Shown one piece after another: positions 9,288-17,171 of a stretch of 58,659 bases of DNA. The stretch is from positions 1 to 58,659 of the forward strand of contig NZ_BCTA01000077.1 in NCBI RefSeq assembly GCF_001570485.1, given 5' to 3'. Each line of letters opens with the position of its first letter. The stretch's first letter is position 1. A program made the position numbers and the translations under genes. This DNA comes from Mycolicibacterium novocastrense. Lineage in GTDB: Bacteria > Actinomycetota > Actinomycetes > Mycobacteriales > Mycobacteriaceae. The notes under the pieces are model-generated. The model searched no databases and was not told where the DNA came from. It was given only the letters and a program-made list of their open reading frames with translations.

Positions 9288-9926
9288 TCAGGCCTCGCCG
9301 TAGTACGCCTTCAGGCACCGGTCGGCGGCTGCCCGCGCGGCGGCGGGCTCGGCGCCGGAGGCGATGTTCGCCTCGTACCAGGCGTCATTGGACAACGCCA
9401 GAAAGCGTCGACCCTCGGCGGTGGTGACCCACTGTTCCCCGAACTCCGGGTCGACCGCCTCCCCGGTGGACAGATGCAGCGCCAACCCGAGCACCATCGA
9501 GTCCCAGCCGATGCCCACGGCGCCGGGGCCGAACTGCAGCGACATCTCGTCGCCGACGACGGCGATGTGCTCGATGACCAACTGTGCCCGGTTCGCGCCC
9601 TGGTCGCCGACGCTGACCTCGATCCAACTAGTGTTGCCGCCGTACTCCCAGGTGGCGGTGAAGCTCTTCGGCGGGTCGCACGTCAGGATTGTTCCGCCGG
9701 CGTTGCCGTGCAACTGATAGCTGCCACCGACCTTCAGATCGCCCGAGATCGGCATCAACCACCGCGGGATGCGCTCGATGTTGGTCACGGCATCCCACAG
9801 ATCCGCCTGATCGGTGTCGTAGGTCTGCTTGATGGTGACGACGTGTGCCTCGCCCGCGTCGATCGTGCGTTTCCCGACCGTGCGTGCGACGGCACTGATC
9901 TGGTGGTCCACGTCGATCTCGGTCAT
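9288..9926 (-). CDS. SRPBCC (AHSA1-type) protein partner of ArsR
   Basis: START/AHSA1-like helix-grip protein of 212 aa. The fold is recognisable from VTIKQTYDTDQADLWDAVTN, IPRWLMPISGDLKVGG and FTATWEYGG, and it has a longer C-terminal helical part than minimal AHSA1 proteins. Members bind small hydrophobic ligands and are very often encoded next to an ArsR repressor, as here. Its ATG overlaps the ArsR stop codon by 4 bp (ATGA), so the two are cotranslated. Ligand and physiological role are unknown. Confidence 0.85.
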   Translation of the reverse strand: MTEIDVDHQISAVARTVGKRTIDAGEAHVVTIKQTYDTDQADLWDAVTNIERIPRWLMPISGDLKVGGSYQLHGNAGGTILTCDPPKSFTATWEYGGNTSWIEVSVGDQGANRAQLVIEHIAVVGDEMSLQFGPGAVGIGWDSMVLGLALHLSTGEAVDPEFGEQWVTTAEGRRFLALSNDAWYEANIASGAEPAAARAAADRCLKAYYGEA

Positions 9927-10261
9927 GTTGCCTTCTTTCGTCGTTGTCGCTTACCGCGCGCGATCTCGGTGCCGAGCGCATCGAGCTTCGGTGACCAGAA
10001 CCGCCGAAAGCCGGCGAGCCACTCGTCGGCGTCGCGCAGCGCTGCCCCGTTGACCGCGTAGAGACGGCGCTGACCGTCCGGCCGCACCGAAGTGAACCCG
10101 TTGTCGCGCAACACTTTGAGATGTTGCGAGACTGCGGGCTGGGTGATCGCGAACTCGTCGCCGATGGTCTCGGCGATGGCTCCTGCGGGCTGCTCGCCGT
10201 CGGCCAACAGCTCGAGGATCCGGCGGCGCACCGGATCGCCGAGGACGTCGAACGCGTGCAC
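9923..10261 (-). CDS. ArsR-family winged-helix repressor
   Basis: Transcription factor of 112 aa. It has the ArsR helix-turn-helix in residues 10-70: VLGDPVRRRILELLADG, then the recognition helix region TQPAVSQHLKVLRDNGF and the wing RPDGQRRLYAVN. No ELCVCD-type metal-binding motif is present, so it is of the non-metal subgroup that is paired with AHSA1 proteins. It leads an operon with the SRPBCC gene. A dyad at 10282-10303, 21 bp upstream of its start, is the likely autoregulatory operator. Confidence 0.9.
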   Translation of the reverse strand: MHAFDVLGDPVRRRILELLADGEQPAGAIAETIGDEFAITQPAVSQHLKVLRDNGFTSVRPDGQRRLYAVNGAALRDADEWLAGFRRFWSPKLDALGTEIARGKRQRRKKAT

Positions 10262-10281
10262 CCCTACAAATTAAAGCCTCT

Positions 10282-10303
10282 ACTTATATAAGTCAATACT
10301 TAT
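10282..10303. promoter_or_regulatory. Candidate ArsR operator with three half-sites
   Basis: The AT-rich gap upstream of arsR holds ACTTAT-ATAAGT (a perfect 12-bp palindrome, 10282-10293), then CAAT, then another ACTTAT at 10298-10303. Any two adjacent half-sites form a dyad. The element overlaps the last codons of the TetR gene. Binding by the adjacent ArsR protein is inferred from position. Confidence 0.55.
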
Positions 10304-10979
10304 CCGATTGCAGTGCGTCGATCAGCAGGCCGATCTGCAGATCGAAGAGCGCCGCGGGATCGGTCAGCGTGTCGGGCCCGTACTGGCCGAACACCTCGAG
10401 GCTGATCGCACCGACCAGTGCCGCCCATGCCAGGAAGCTCCTGGCGATCGCACCGTCGTCGCCCCCGAAGTCGAACTCGACGCGCAACGCCTCGAAATCC
10501 GACGACAACGGTTCGTCGACAACCGATTTCGACGAGGGGATGTCGCCGGCGGCGATACCGGCGTCGACCACGTCGAACAAGGCGCCCACGACGCGGGTTC
10601 CCGGGCCCACGGTGCGTTCTCGGGGCGCCTGGTATCCGGGAACCGGGGTGCCGTAGAGCAGCGCCCACGAGGCGGGTCGGTCGACCGCCCATCCGCGTGC
10701 GGCGTGCGCCATCGCGCGTAACTGCTCGTGCCACGGTGCGCCTTCGCCGCGGGCGTGGTCGACGTGATCGGCGAGTTCGGAATATGCATCGACCAGCAGC
10801 AGCGTCAGCAGTTCGTCGCGGCTGGACACGTAGCGGTACACGGCTGACGACACCATGCCGAGGTCGCGGGCGATCGCCCTGACCGAGAGCCCGGCCGCGC
10901 CGTCGGTCACGAGGTGACGCCGACCCAACTCGATGATCTGCGCCTCGATCCGCTGCCGGCTCTCGGCCCGTTTGCCCAT
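10293..10979 (-). CDS. TetR-family regulator (Rv1816-like)
   Basis: Transcriptional repressor of 228 aa. The N-terminal TetR DNA-binding domain spans residues 5-55, with the helix-turn-helix VRAIARDLGMVSSAVYRYV followed by SSRDELLTLLL. The C-terminal ligand domain is of the WHG type found in many mycobacterial TetR proteins, with AARGWAVDRPASWALLYGTPVPGY. Size and position match Rv1816. The ATG at 10979 is chosen because upstream in-frame sequence lies in the divergent promoter. Two copies of a 16-bp motif in that promoter are the likely operators, so it probably controls itself and the nitroreductase-fold gene at 11082. Confidence 0.9.
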   Translation of the reverse strand: MGKRAESRQRIEAQIIELGRRHLVTDGAAGLSVRAIARDLGMVSSAVYRYVSSRDELLTLLLVDAYSELADHVDHARGEGAPWHEQLRAMAHAARGWAVDRPASWALLYGTPVPGYQAPRERTVGPGTRVVGALFDVVDAGIAAGDIPSSKSVVDEPLSSDFEALRVEFDFGGDDGAIARSFLAWAALVGAISLEVFGQYGPDTLTDPAALFDLQIGLLIDALQSDKY

Positions 10980-11000
10980 GTGCCGAGTGTGACACAAAGC

Positions 11001-11063
11001 GAGATCAGTGCTCTTGAATTCGGCGTCGCGAGGTGGCACTCTGAGTACGAGAGCACCGCTCTC
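11001..11063. promoter_or_regulatory. Divergent promoter with two TetR operator candidates
   Basis: A 16-bp motif occurs twice in opposite orientation: CAAGAGCACTGATCTC (minus strand, 11001-11016) and CGAGAGCACCGCTCTC (plus strand, 11048-11063). Thirteen of 16 positions agree. The second copy contains the dyad GAGAGC-ACC-GCTCTC. They lie 47 bp apart between the TetR gene and the nitroreductase-fold gene, as expected for cooperative TetR control of both directions. Confidence 0.6.
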
Positions 11064-11081
11064 TGATTGAGGAGGTCCCCT

Positions 11082-11525
11082 GTGACTACAACGCGCTACG
11101 ACAAACCGACGCGGGCCGCCCGCGTCGTCAACCACGTCTTCCGCTGGCTGGCTGAGGCCGGTGTCAGTGTCGCCGGGACGAAGGCGCTCTCGGTGCGAGG
11201 CCGCAAGACGGGCAAGCGCCGAAGCGTGGTGGTCAACGTGCTCACGGTCGGCGGTCGCGACTACCTCGTCTCCCCGCGCGGTCACACCCAGTGGGCCCGC
11301 AACGCAAGGGCGGCCGGCGTCGTCGACGTCGGTCCCCGGTGGCGCCGCCGCGAGGTGCGGATCGCCGAGGTGCCCGACGAGGTCAAGCCCGAGCTGCTCA
11401 GCCGCTACCTCGACCGCTGGTTCTGGGAGGTCAAGGGACACGTCGGCGGCCTGACGCCGACGTCCTCACCGGAGGAGTTGCGCGCTGCGGCGCCGTCGAT
11501 TCCGGTGTTCGAGCTCGTGCGTTAG
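11082..11525 (+). CDS. Deazaflavin (F420)-dependent nitroreductase-family protein
   Basis: Split-barrel FDOR/Ddn-family protein of 147 aa. It shows the family pattern GRKTGKRRSVVVNVLTVGGRD near residues 35-55, followed by a basic substrate loop and the W-rich C-terminus. Relatives use the deazaflavin F420 to reduce small molecules, but many paralogs have unknown substrates. The GTG at 11082 is chosen because AGGAGG at 11070-11075 lies 6 bp before it; a TTG at 11067 has no such site. It is divergent from the TetR gene and probably its target. Its stop overlaps the stop of the convergent protease gene. Confidence 0.8.
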   Translation: MTTTRYDKPTRAARVVNHVFRWLAEAGVSVAGTKALSVRGRKTGKRRSVVVNVLTVGGRDYLVSPRGHTQWARNARAAGVVDVGPRWRRREVRIAEVPDEVKPELLSRYLDRWFWEVKGHVGGLTPTSSPEELRAAAPSIPVFELVR

Positions 11526-12217
11526 GGCAGGGATACGGAGCCGACGTTGGCGGATGCGGCCGAGATGACGGCCTCGCTGGCCTGCTGGCTCGCCGTCTGC
11601 CAGGACACCGCGGCCGGGTACGTGCCCCAGGTGCTGTTGAACATGCCGATCAGCACCGCCCGGTTGTCGGGGGTGATCACGTACACCGGGCCGCCCGAGT
11701 CGCCCTTCTGGCTGACCACACCGTTGGCCATCGTGAACCAGCCGTTGTTGACAGCCTCGACGTTGCCGCAGCTCTCACCGGTGACCACGCCGAAGTGGCA
11801 CACCGGCTGCCCGGCCGTCGGCACGACACCGGGGTCGGCCACCAGCACCTTGCCGCCCGGCAGCACGTTGTTGACCGCGACGTCGGGTGCGAGCGCGATC
11901 GCCTCCCAATCGGCGATCTGGTGATTGGTGTCGACGGTCGCACCGTTGGGGGTGTTGTCGCGGTACACCGTCTGCATCCCGATGAGATTGCCGTTGCGGT
12001 CGCGCACCGGCCCACTGCCTCGGCAATGGCCTGCGGTGAATGCGATGCGGGTCGCCGGATCGACATAACCCAGCGTGCAAACGTTGTTGTCCTGGCGGAT
12101 CTCCATGCCGGGGTAGACGAGGACGCCCGGGTTGGCCTGCGCGGGCGCCGACATCAGCGCGACCGCAGTGATCGGGGCGGCCAGCGCCGCCAGTACCCGT
12201 AGCGAATGTCGGCGCAC
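11522..12217 (-). CDS. Secreted chymotrypsin-fold serine protease (Rv1815-like)
   Basis: Exported S1-family protease of 231 aa. The GTG start at 12217, with GGAGA five bases upstream, gives a classic signal peptide: basic start, hydrophobic core to about residue 23, and cleavage near SAPAQA. Catalytic features seen are His in TAGHC and Ser in GDSGGP; the Asp is probably one of those in VDTNHQIADWEAIALAPD. Paired cysteines (CTLGY/GHC, VCHFG/ESCG) suggest disulfides. Position next to the TetR and sterol desaturase genes matches Rv1815. A GTG farther upstream at 12322 would bury the signal peptide and is less likely. Substrate unknown. Confidence 0.85.
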   Translation of the reverse strand: MRRHSLRVLAALAAPITAVALMSAPAQANPGVLVYPGMEIRQDNNVCTLGYVDPATRIAFTAGHCRGSGPVRDRNGNLIGMQTVYRDNTPNGATVDTNHQIADWEAIALAPDVAVNNVLPGGKVLVADPGVVPTAGQPVCHFGVVTGESCGNVEAVNNGWFTMANGVVSQKGDSGGPVYVITPDNRAVLIGMFNSTWGTYPAAVSWQTASQQASEAVISAASANVGSVSLP

Positions 12218-12402
12218 TCTCGTCTCCGCTCGTCGAGCCGATAAAGGTTCGGAACCGGCGCGTTGCGAGCCGCCTACCGGGTCGGGAGAGCTGACAATCA
12301 CCGCCCGACCAGGAGCAACCACTCGACGATGGTCCCGTCACTTGCCCATCGGTGAAGGTCACAGAGACGTTACGCCCCGGCCGCGGTTTCGGCACGGGAC
12401 AG

Positions 12403-13821
12403 CTACGAATCGAAACCGAGGCCTAACGCATCCAGTGTCCGCAGATAGGCGTTCCGGCGTCCGGCGGCGTGGTCGGCGCGGTCGAGTGACCACCGGGTCG
12501 CCTGGATGCCGACGCTGGCCAGCGGCTCAGGAGGGAACGGCAGCGGGCGCTCGCGCACCATCTGCAGTTCGGTGCGCGGGGTGGGTCTGCCCTCGAGCAG
12601 GTCCAGGCACACGTCGGCGGCGAACCGGGAAGCGCCAACGCCCAGTCCGGTGAAGCCGTTGACGTATGCGACGCGGCCGTCCCTGGCCAGTCCCCAGTGC
12701 GCGCAGAACCGGGTGTTGGTGTCGATCGCGCCGGCCCACCGATGACTGAATCGGACGTCGTGAAGTTGTGGGAAGGTCAGAAAGAAGTGCTCGGCCAGCC
12801 GGCGGTAGCTCGCGGGCCGGTTCTCGTAGCGGGGCCGCACTTTGCGCCCGAAGTGGTAGACGGCGTCGTACCCGCCCCAGACGATCCGGTTGTCCGCGGT
12901 CAGGCGGTAGTAGTGGAACTGGTTGGCGCAGTCGTCGATTCCCTGCCTGCCGCGCCAGCCGATGCGGCCCAGCTGGTTGTCGGTGAGCGGTTCGGTGGCC
13001 AGTACGTAGTCGTACACGGGCACTGTGTACAGCCGGTTGCGCTTGAGCAGGCTCGGATAGGCGTTGGTCGCGAGCACCGCTTGCCGGGCGGTGACGACGG
13101 CCTGACCGGTCTGCACGCGCAACCCGACGCCACCGGAATCCAGCCGGGCGGCGTTGGTGTGCTCGTAGATGCGCACGCCCGCGTTCTCGCATGCCCTGGC
13201 GAGCTCGAACACCAGCTTGGCCGGGTGCACGATCGCGCAGGTTTGTGCGTCGATCAGGCCGGCAAGGTAGGTCGGTGAGGCCACCTCGTCGCGAACCTGG
13301 GTGGTGTCGAGGAACTCCCCCTCGCCGTCGGCCGCGGCCTGGCGCAACCACTCGACCTGATGGGGTTCGGTGGCCACCGTCAGCGTGCCGGTGCGCTGCC
13401 AGTCGGTGTCGAGGCCCAGCTCGGCGATCTCGCCCTGCATACCGTCGAGATTGTCCAAGCCCATGTCTTCGAGAACGTCGAATTCGTTGGGCCAGCGTGC
13501 CTTTCCGTTCGCAGCACCGTGCGTCAGGCTGGCCTCGACGAAGCCTCCATTGCGGCCCGAGGCCGCCCAGCCCACCCGGTTGGCCTCGATGAGCACGATG
13601 CGCTGACCGGGGTCGCGTCGCGCGGCGTGCAGCGCGGTCCACAAGCCGGTGTATCCGCCCCCGACGACGATCAGGTCACAGGTGACCGGCTTCGTCAGGG
13701 CGGGGAACTGCGGCCGCGGCGGGCCGACGCGCTCGTCCAGCCACATCGAGCCCAACGTGCTTGTCGCCAGCGAACGTTCGACCAGACCGGCGTCGACCGG
13801 GGCGTCGAAGACGGTTTTCAC
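12403..13821 (-). CDS. FAD-dependent amine/amino-acid oxidoreductase (DAO family)
   Basis: Flavoprotein of 472 aa in the DadA/PuuB-like D-amino-acid oxidase family. The FAD-binding Rossmann loop is LIVVGGGYTGLWTALHAA near residues 50-67, followed by the acidic end IEANRVGWAASGRNGGF, which is typical of gamma-glutamylputrescine oxidase and sarcosine oxidase relatives. A C-terminal GFTGLGVGASRFAAD segment contributes to the FAD site. The substrate is likely an amine or N-substituted amino acid and cannot be fixed. It is an addition to the Rv1814-Rv1815 synteny. It is 37 bp downstream of the sterol desaturase gene on the same strand. Confidence 0.85.
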   Translation of the reverse strand: MKTVFDAPVDAGLVERSLATSTLGSMWLDERVGPPRPQFPALTKPVTCDLIVVGGGYTGLWTALHAARRDPGQRIVLIEANRVGWAASGRNGGFVEASLTHGAANGKARWPNEFDVLEDMGLDNLDGMQGEIAELGLDTDWQRTGTLTVATEPHQVEWLRQAAADGEGEFLDTTQVRDEVASPTYLAGLIDAQTCAIVHPAKLVFELARACENAGVRIYEHTNAARLDSGGVGLRVQTGQAVVTARQAVLATNAYPSLLKRNRLYTVPVYDYVLATEPLTDNQLGRIGWRGRQGIDDCANQFHYYRLTADNRIVWGGYDAVYHFGRKVRPRYENRPASYRRLAEHFFLTFPQLHDVRFSHRWAGAIDTNTRFCAHWGLARDGRVAYVNGFTGLGVGASRFAADVCLDLLEGRPTPRTELQMVRERPLPFPPEPLASVGIQATRWSLDRADHAAGRRNAYLRTLDALGLGFDS

Positions 13822-13858
13822 ACAGCGCAGACTACGGCGCGCAGAGGTGCTGCGTGGC

Positions 13859-14788
13859 TCAGGCGCTGACGGGGGCCGACGGCTGCTCCGCCACGAGCGG
13901 CGGTCGCGCCGGCGTCCAACCGGGCGGGCCGAACATGTAGCCCAGCCTGTCGCGCCACCGCCGCGCCTGGCGGACGTCGCGCGCGATGGCCACGTACTCG
14001 TGTGTCTGCAGCGTCCAGATGTTGTAGGTGTCGACCTGCTTGGTCAGCCCGTAGTGCGGGCGGACCGTCTCGGCCTGGAAGCTGCCGAACAGCCGATCCC
14101 ACAGGATGAAGATGCCGCCGTAGTTCTTGTCGAGGTACTGCTGGTCCATGCCGTGGTGCACCCGGTGGTGCGACGGCGTGTTGAAGACGAATTCGATGGG
14201 GCCCCAGAGCTTCCCGATGCGTTCGGTGTGGATCCAGAACTGGTAGATCAGGTTGATCGAGAAGCTGGCGAAGACGATCCACGGCGGTACGCCGAACAGC
14301 GGCAGCAGCGCCCGCAGGAATACGTCACCGCTGATGTTCCACTTCTGGCGCAGCGCGGTGGCGAAGTTGAAGTACTGGCTGGAGTGATGCGCTTGATGGG
14401 TGGCCCAGATCAGCCGCACCCGGTGCGCCATCCGGTGATAGACGTAGTAGAGCAGGTCCACCCCGACGATCGCGATCACCCACGTGTACCAGGCGTTCGC
14501 GGGTAGCTGCCACGGCGCGACGTAGACGAACAACGCCGCATAGCCCAGCAGCGCGATGAAGTTCAGCACCCCGCTCGTGCCGATCGAGACCACGCCCATC
14601 CAGATGCTCGCCCACGCATCGGAGCGCTGGTACGCACCGGCCGGTGCACGCTCGGCCTCCTCGTGGGCCAGTTTGCGGGCGGCCGCCCACTCGATGACCA
14701 GCAGCAACAAGAAGAACGGCACCGCAAAGACCACGGGATCGTGCATCAACGGTGGCAATACGTGCGAGAAGGCGCCACTCACATCCAC
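13859..14788 (-). CDS. erg3: Fatty acid hydroxylase/C-5 sterol desaturase-family membrane protein (Erg3-like)
   Basis: Integral membrane diiron enzyme of 309 aa. The eight-histidine signature of the family is visible as HRMAH, HQAHHS and HRVHHG, with further His residues near DQQYLDKNYGG and PHYGL. About four hydrophobic helices occur at residues 15-35, 65-95, 100-125 and 170-195. The GTG start at 14788 has GGAGG seven bases upstream. Position and size match Rv1814 (erg3). Mycobacteria do not make sterols from scratch, so the substrate may be a host sterol, hopanoid, carotenoid or fatty chain. It is 28 bp downstream of the carboxylesterase gene and probably cotranscribed. Confidence 0.88.
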   Translation of the reverse strand: MDVSGAFSHVLPPLMHDPVVFAVPFFLLLLVIEWAAARKLAHEEAERAPAGAYQRSDAWASIWMGVVSIGTSGVLNFIALLGYAALFVYVAPWQLPANAWYTWVIAIVGVDLLYYVYHRMAHRVRLIWATHQAHHSSQYFNFATALRQKWNISGDVFLRALLPLFGVPPWIVFASFSINLIYQFWIHTERIGKLWGPIEFVFNTPSHHRVHHGMDQQYLDKNYGGIFILWDRLFGSFQAETVRPHYGLTKQVDTYNIWTLQTHEYVAIARDVRQARRWRDRLGYMFGPPGWTPARPPLVAEQPSAPVSA

Positions 14789-14816
14789 TTCGAAACCTCC
14801 GGGCCCAGCATACGTC

Positions 14817-16367
14817 TCAGCGAAAGCTCAGCACCTGATCGCCCCACGCGGTACGCAGATCGTGGTCGAGGTCGTCGACCACCCTGTCCTCGGCGTCGAT
14901 GAGCAAGGTGGCGCGATCGGAGGTGCGGTACGGCCGCCACACCGGGTCGCCGGCGAAGCCCGCGGGTGTGCCGTCGACGGCGAAGTTCACCCAGCGCCGC
15001 CGGATGCGCGCCGAGACCTCCTTCCCCGTTTTCAGCCCGCCGAGCTTGAAGGTCGGGTCCTTGGGGCCGGCGACCAGATTGCCCCAGACGTACGGCAATT
15101 CGGTCGCGTGCGCGGCTCCGAGCCGCAGCAGCCGCAACATCGGGGTGGCGAAGTCGAATCGGTAGAGGTACACGGGTGCGACCTCGCGATGACCCTCGGC
15201 GAACCAGACCGACGGCATCCGGAACCCGATATCGCGCGCGACGCCCATACCGATGGTCTTTCCTCGGCCCCGGTATGCGGCGCGGATCTGCTGTTCGTCG
15301 GGCAGCTCCAGGTCGGGTTGTTCGGCGGCGATCTCCGCGAACATCGCCCGGATCGCCTTGGGTGTGATCGGCATCAGGGGCGACTTCATCCAGCGAAAGA
15401 GTGCGGCTTCGTGCTTGTTGGTGCCGATGATCAGCGGCACCGGGAGGGTGCGCCCATCCCGGGCGAGCTGGACCGGATGCGCAGGCACCACATCGCCGTC
15501 GATGATCGGCGCGAACGCCAGCGTGCCCGGGGTGCTCACCGGGATGTGGTCGAACACGTGCTTGGAGGCGGTCATCAGCGCGGAAGTGGGCACCGAAACC
15601 AACTGCTGGGCCTCGCTGGGACTCAGCCCGAGCCGGTCGAGCAACAGCGCCGCCACCCGTTGCGAGCGCTCGCGGTCGTAGACCGAGGTCGCCGGTGAGC
15701 TCTGCGCGATCGCCGCGCCGAACAGGCCGGCGGCAGCCGGGCTGGCCAGCAGTGTGGTGATGATCCCGCCACCGGCGGATTCTCCGAAGACGGTGACGCG
15801 GTTCGGGTCTCCCCCGAAACCGGCGATGTTGTCGCGGACCCACTGCAGCGCGAACAGTACGTCGCGCAGGCCGAGGTTGGTCGCGAAGTCGTCGCTCACC
15901 GCCGACAGGTCCAGGAAGCCCAGCGCCCCGAGGCGGTAGTTCACCGTGACGATCACGGCGTCGCCGTCGGCGGCGAGCGTGCGGCCGTGATACAGCGGCT
16001 GCGCCGACGAACCGAGCACGTAGGCGCCGCCGTGCACCCACACCAGCACCGGTTTGCCCGCGCCTGGCTCGATGTTCGATGCCGCCCACACGTTCAAGCT
16101 CAGGCAGTCGTCGCTCTGCGGAGCGCCGAGGTCGATCGGGATGCGCGGGTCCGTCGGCTGCGGGCACACCGGGCCGAGCCTTGTGGCGTCCACCGGTTCG
16201 GACCAGCGCTGTGGCGGTTCGGGCGCCCGCCACCGCAGCTCACCCGCCGGCGGGGCGGCGAACCGAATCCCCTTCCAGACCTTCACGGTGCCGTCGTCGA
16301 GGCCGCGGACCGGTCCGTACGCGGTGTCGACGACGGGCGCGTCGGTGCCTCCTGCCTCTGCGGTCAC
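14817..16367 (-). CDS. Type B carboxylesterase/lipase
   Basis: Alpha/beta-hydrolase of 516 aa in the carboxylesterase type B family. The N-terminal signature GIRFAAPPAGELRWRAPEP is present. The oxyanion loop WVHGGAYVLGS lies at 110-120 and the nucleophile elbow GESAGG at 195-200 (Ser197). The EDCLSLNVW-type motif reads SDDCLSLNVW. The acid and His of the triad are expected in the C-terminal third, where YVWGN and ATELPYVW follow the family pattern. No signal peptide is seen, so it is probably cytosolic. It starts at a GTG. It probably hydrolyses carboxylic esters; the natural substrate is unknown. Confidence 0.88.
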   Translation of the reverse strand: MTAEAGGTDAPVVDTAYGPVRGLDDGTVKVWKGIRFAAPPAGELRWRAPEPPQRWSEPVDATRLGPVCPQPTDPRIPIDLGAPQSDDCLSLNVWAASNIEPGAGKPVLVWVHGGAYVLGSSAQPLYHGRTLAADGDAVIVTVNYRLGALGFLDLSAVSDDFATNLGLRDVLFALQWVRDNIAGFGGDPNRVTVFGESAGGGIITTLLASPAAAGLFGAAIAQSSPATSVYDRERSQRVAALLLDRLGLSPSEAQQLVSVPTSALMTASKHVFDHIPVSTPGTLAFAPIIDGDVVPAHPVQLARDGRTLPVPLIIGTNKHEAALFRWMKSPLMPITPKAIRAMFAEIAAEQPDLELPDEQQIRAAYRGRGKTIGMGVARDIGFRMPSVWFAEGHREVAPVYLYRFDFATPMLRLLRLGAAHATELPYVWGNLVAGPKDPTFKLGGLKTGKEVSARIRRRWVNFAVDGTPAGFAGDPVWRPYRTSDRATLLIDAEDRVVDDLDHDLRTAWGDQVLSFR

Positions 16368-16512
16368 CGGAACTCCACGACGTCGGGCACGGGACTCCTC
16401 CTATCGATCGAACACAGCGAGTTCAGGCTACGCGCGGCTGCGAACAGGCCACCTGGTCAGCGTTTTCGCCGCCCGGCGGGGGCAAAGTCGCCCGGTCGGC
16501 TAGCTTGATCGC

Positions 16513-16848
16513 GTGCAGAAGTGGGCCTTGCTGGCCGGTGCGATCATCGTCGAGGTCGCCGCGACCCTGTCGCTGCGGGCGTCCCAGGATCATTCGGCGT
16601 GGCTTCTCGTCGTCGTCGGGGGCTACATCGCGGCCTTCACGTTCCTGACGCTGGTCTTGCGCGCCGGAGTTCCGGTCGGGGTGGCGTACGGAATCTGGGG
16701 AGCCGTCGGCACGGCCGGCACCGCGGTGCTGGCCGCTGTGCTGTTCGGCGACCCGTTCACCTGGCCTATCGTCGCGGGCATCGGTCTGATCATCGCCGGC
16801 GTGCTGCTGATCGAGTTCGGATCGCACCGGGCGGTCGAACAGCGGTGA
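16513..16848 (+). CDS. SMR-family multidrug efflux subunit 1
   Basis: Small four-helix proton-coupled transporter of 111 aa. The essential membrane Glu is in helix 1 (AIIVEVAATLSLRAS, Glu14). The family motif PVGVAYGIWGAVGTAGTAVL lies in helix 3, and the helix 4 segment is GIGLIIAGVLLIEFGS. It begins with GTG. Its stop overlaps the start of a second SMR gene (TGATG), so the two are translationally coupled and probably form a heterodimer like EbrAB or YkkCD. M. tuberculosis Mmr, by contrast, works as a single-gene homodimer. Confidence 0.9.
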   Translation: MQKWALLAGAIIVEVAATLSLRASQDHSAWLLVVVGGYIAAFTFLTLVLRAGVPVGVAYGIWGAVGTAGTAVLAAVLFGDPFTWPIVAGIGLIIAGVLLIEFGSHRAVEQR

Positions 16849-17171
16849 TGTACTGGACTTTGGCGGCCGCGATCGCCTTCGAGGTGTTCGCGACGTTGTC
16901 GCTGCGGGCATCGGAGGGGTTCCGCAAGAAGGCCTGGATCCCGCCGATCGTCCTGGGATACCTGGCGTCCTTCTATCTGCTGTGGCTGACCCTGGGCCTG
17001 GGGATGCCGGTCGGCATCGCCTACGGCGTGTGGACGGCCTGCGGCGTGGCGCTGGTCGCGGTCATCGCGCGCTTCGTGTTCGCCGAAGCGCTGACCTGGG
17101 TGATGGCCTTGGGCATCGCACTCGTCGTCGGCGGCGTGCTCACGATCGAGCTCGCCGGCGTCGCGCACTGA
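16848..17171 (+). CDS. SMR-family multidrug efflux subunit 2
   Basis: Second SMR protein, 107 aa, with four hydrophobic helices. It keeps the catalytic Glu (AIAFEVFATLSLRAS, Glu12) and the PVGIAYGVWTACGVALV motif. Helix 2-3 loop charges differ from subunit 1, as expected for partners inserted in opposite orientation. Its start overlaps the stop of subunit 1 by 1 bp. Its last 32 bp overlap the end of the convergent MFS gene, which makes a separate terminator between them impossible. Confidence 0.9.
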   Translation: MYWTLAAAIAFEVFATLSLRASEGFRKKAWIPPIVLGYLASFYLLWLTLGLGMPVGIAYGVWTACGVALVAVIARFVFAEALTWVMALGIALVVGGVLTIELAGVAH

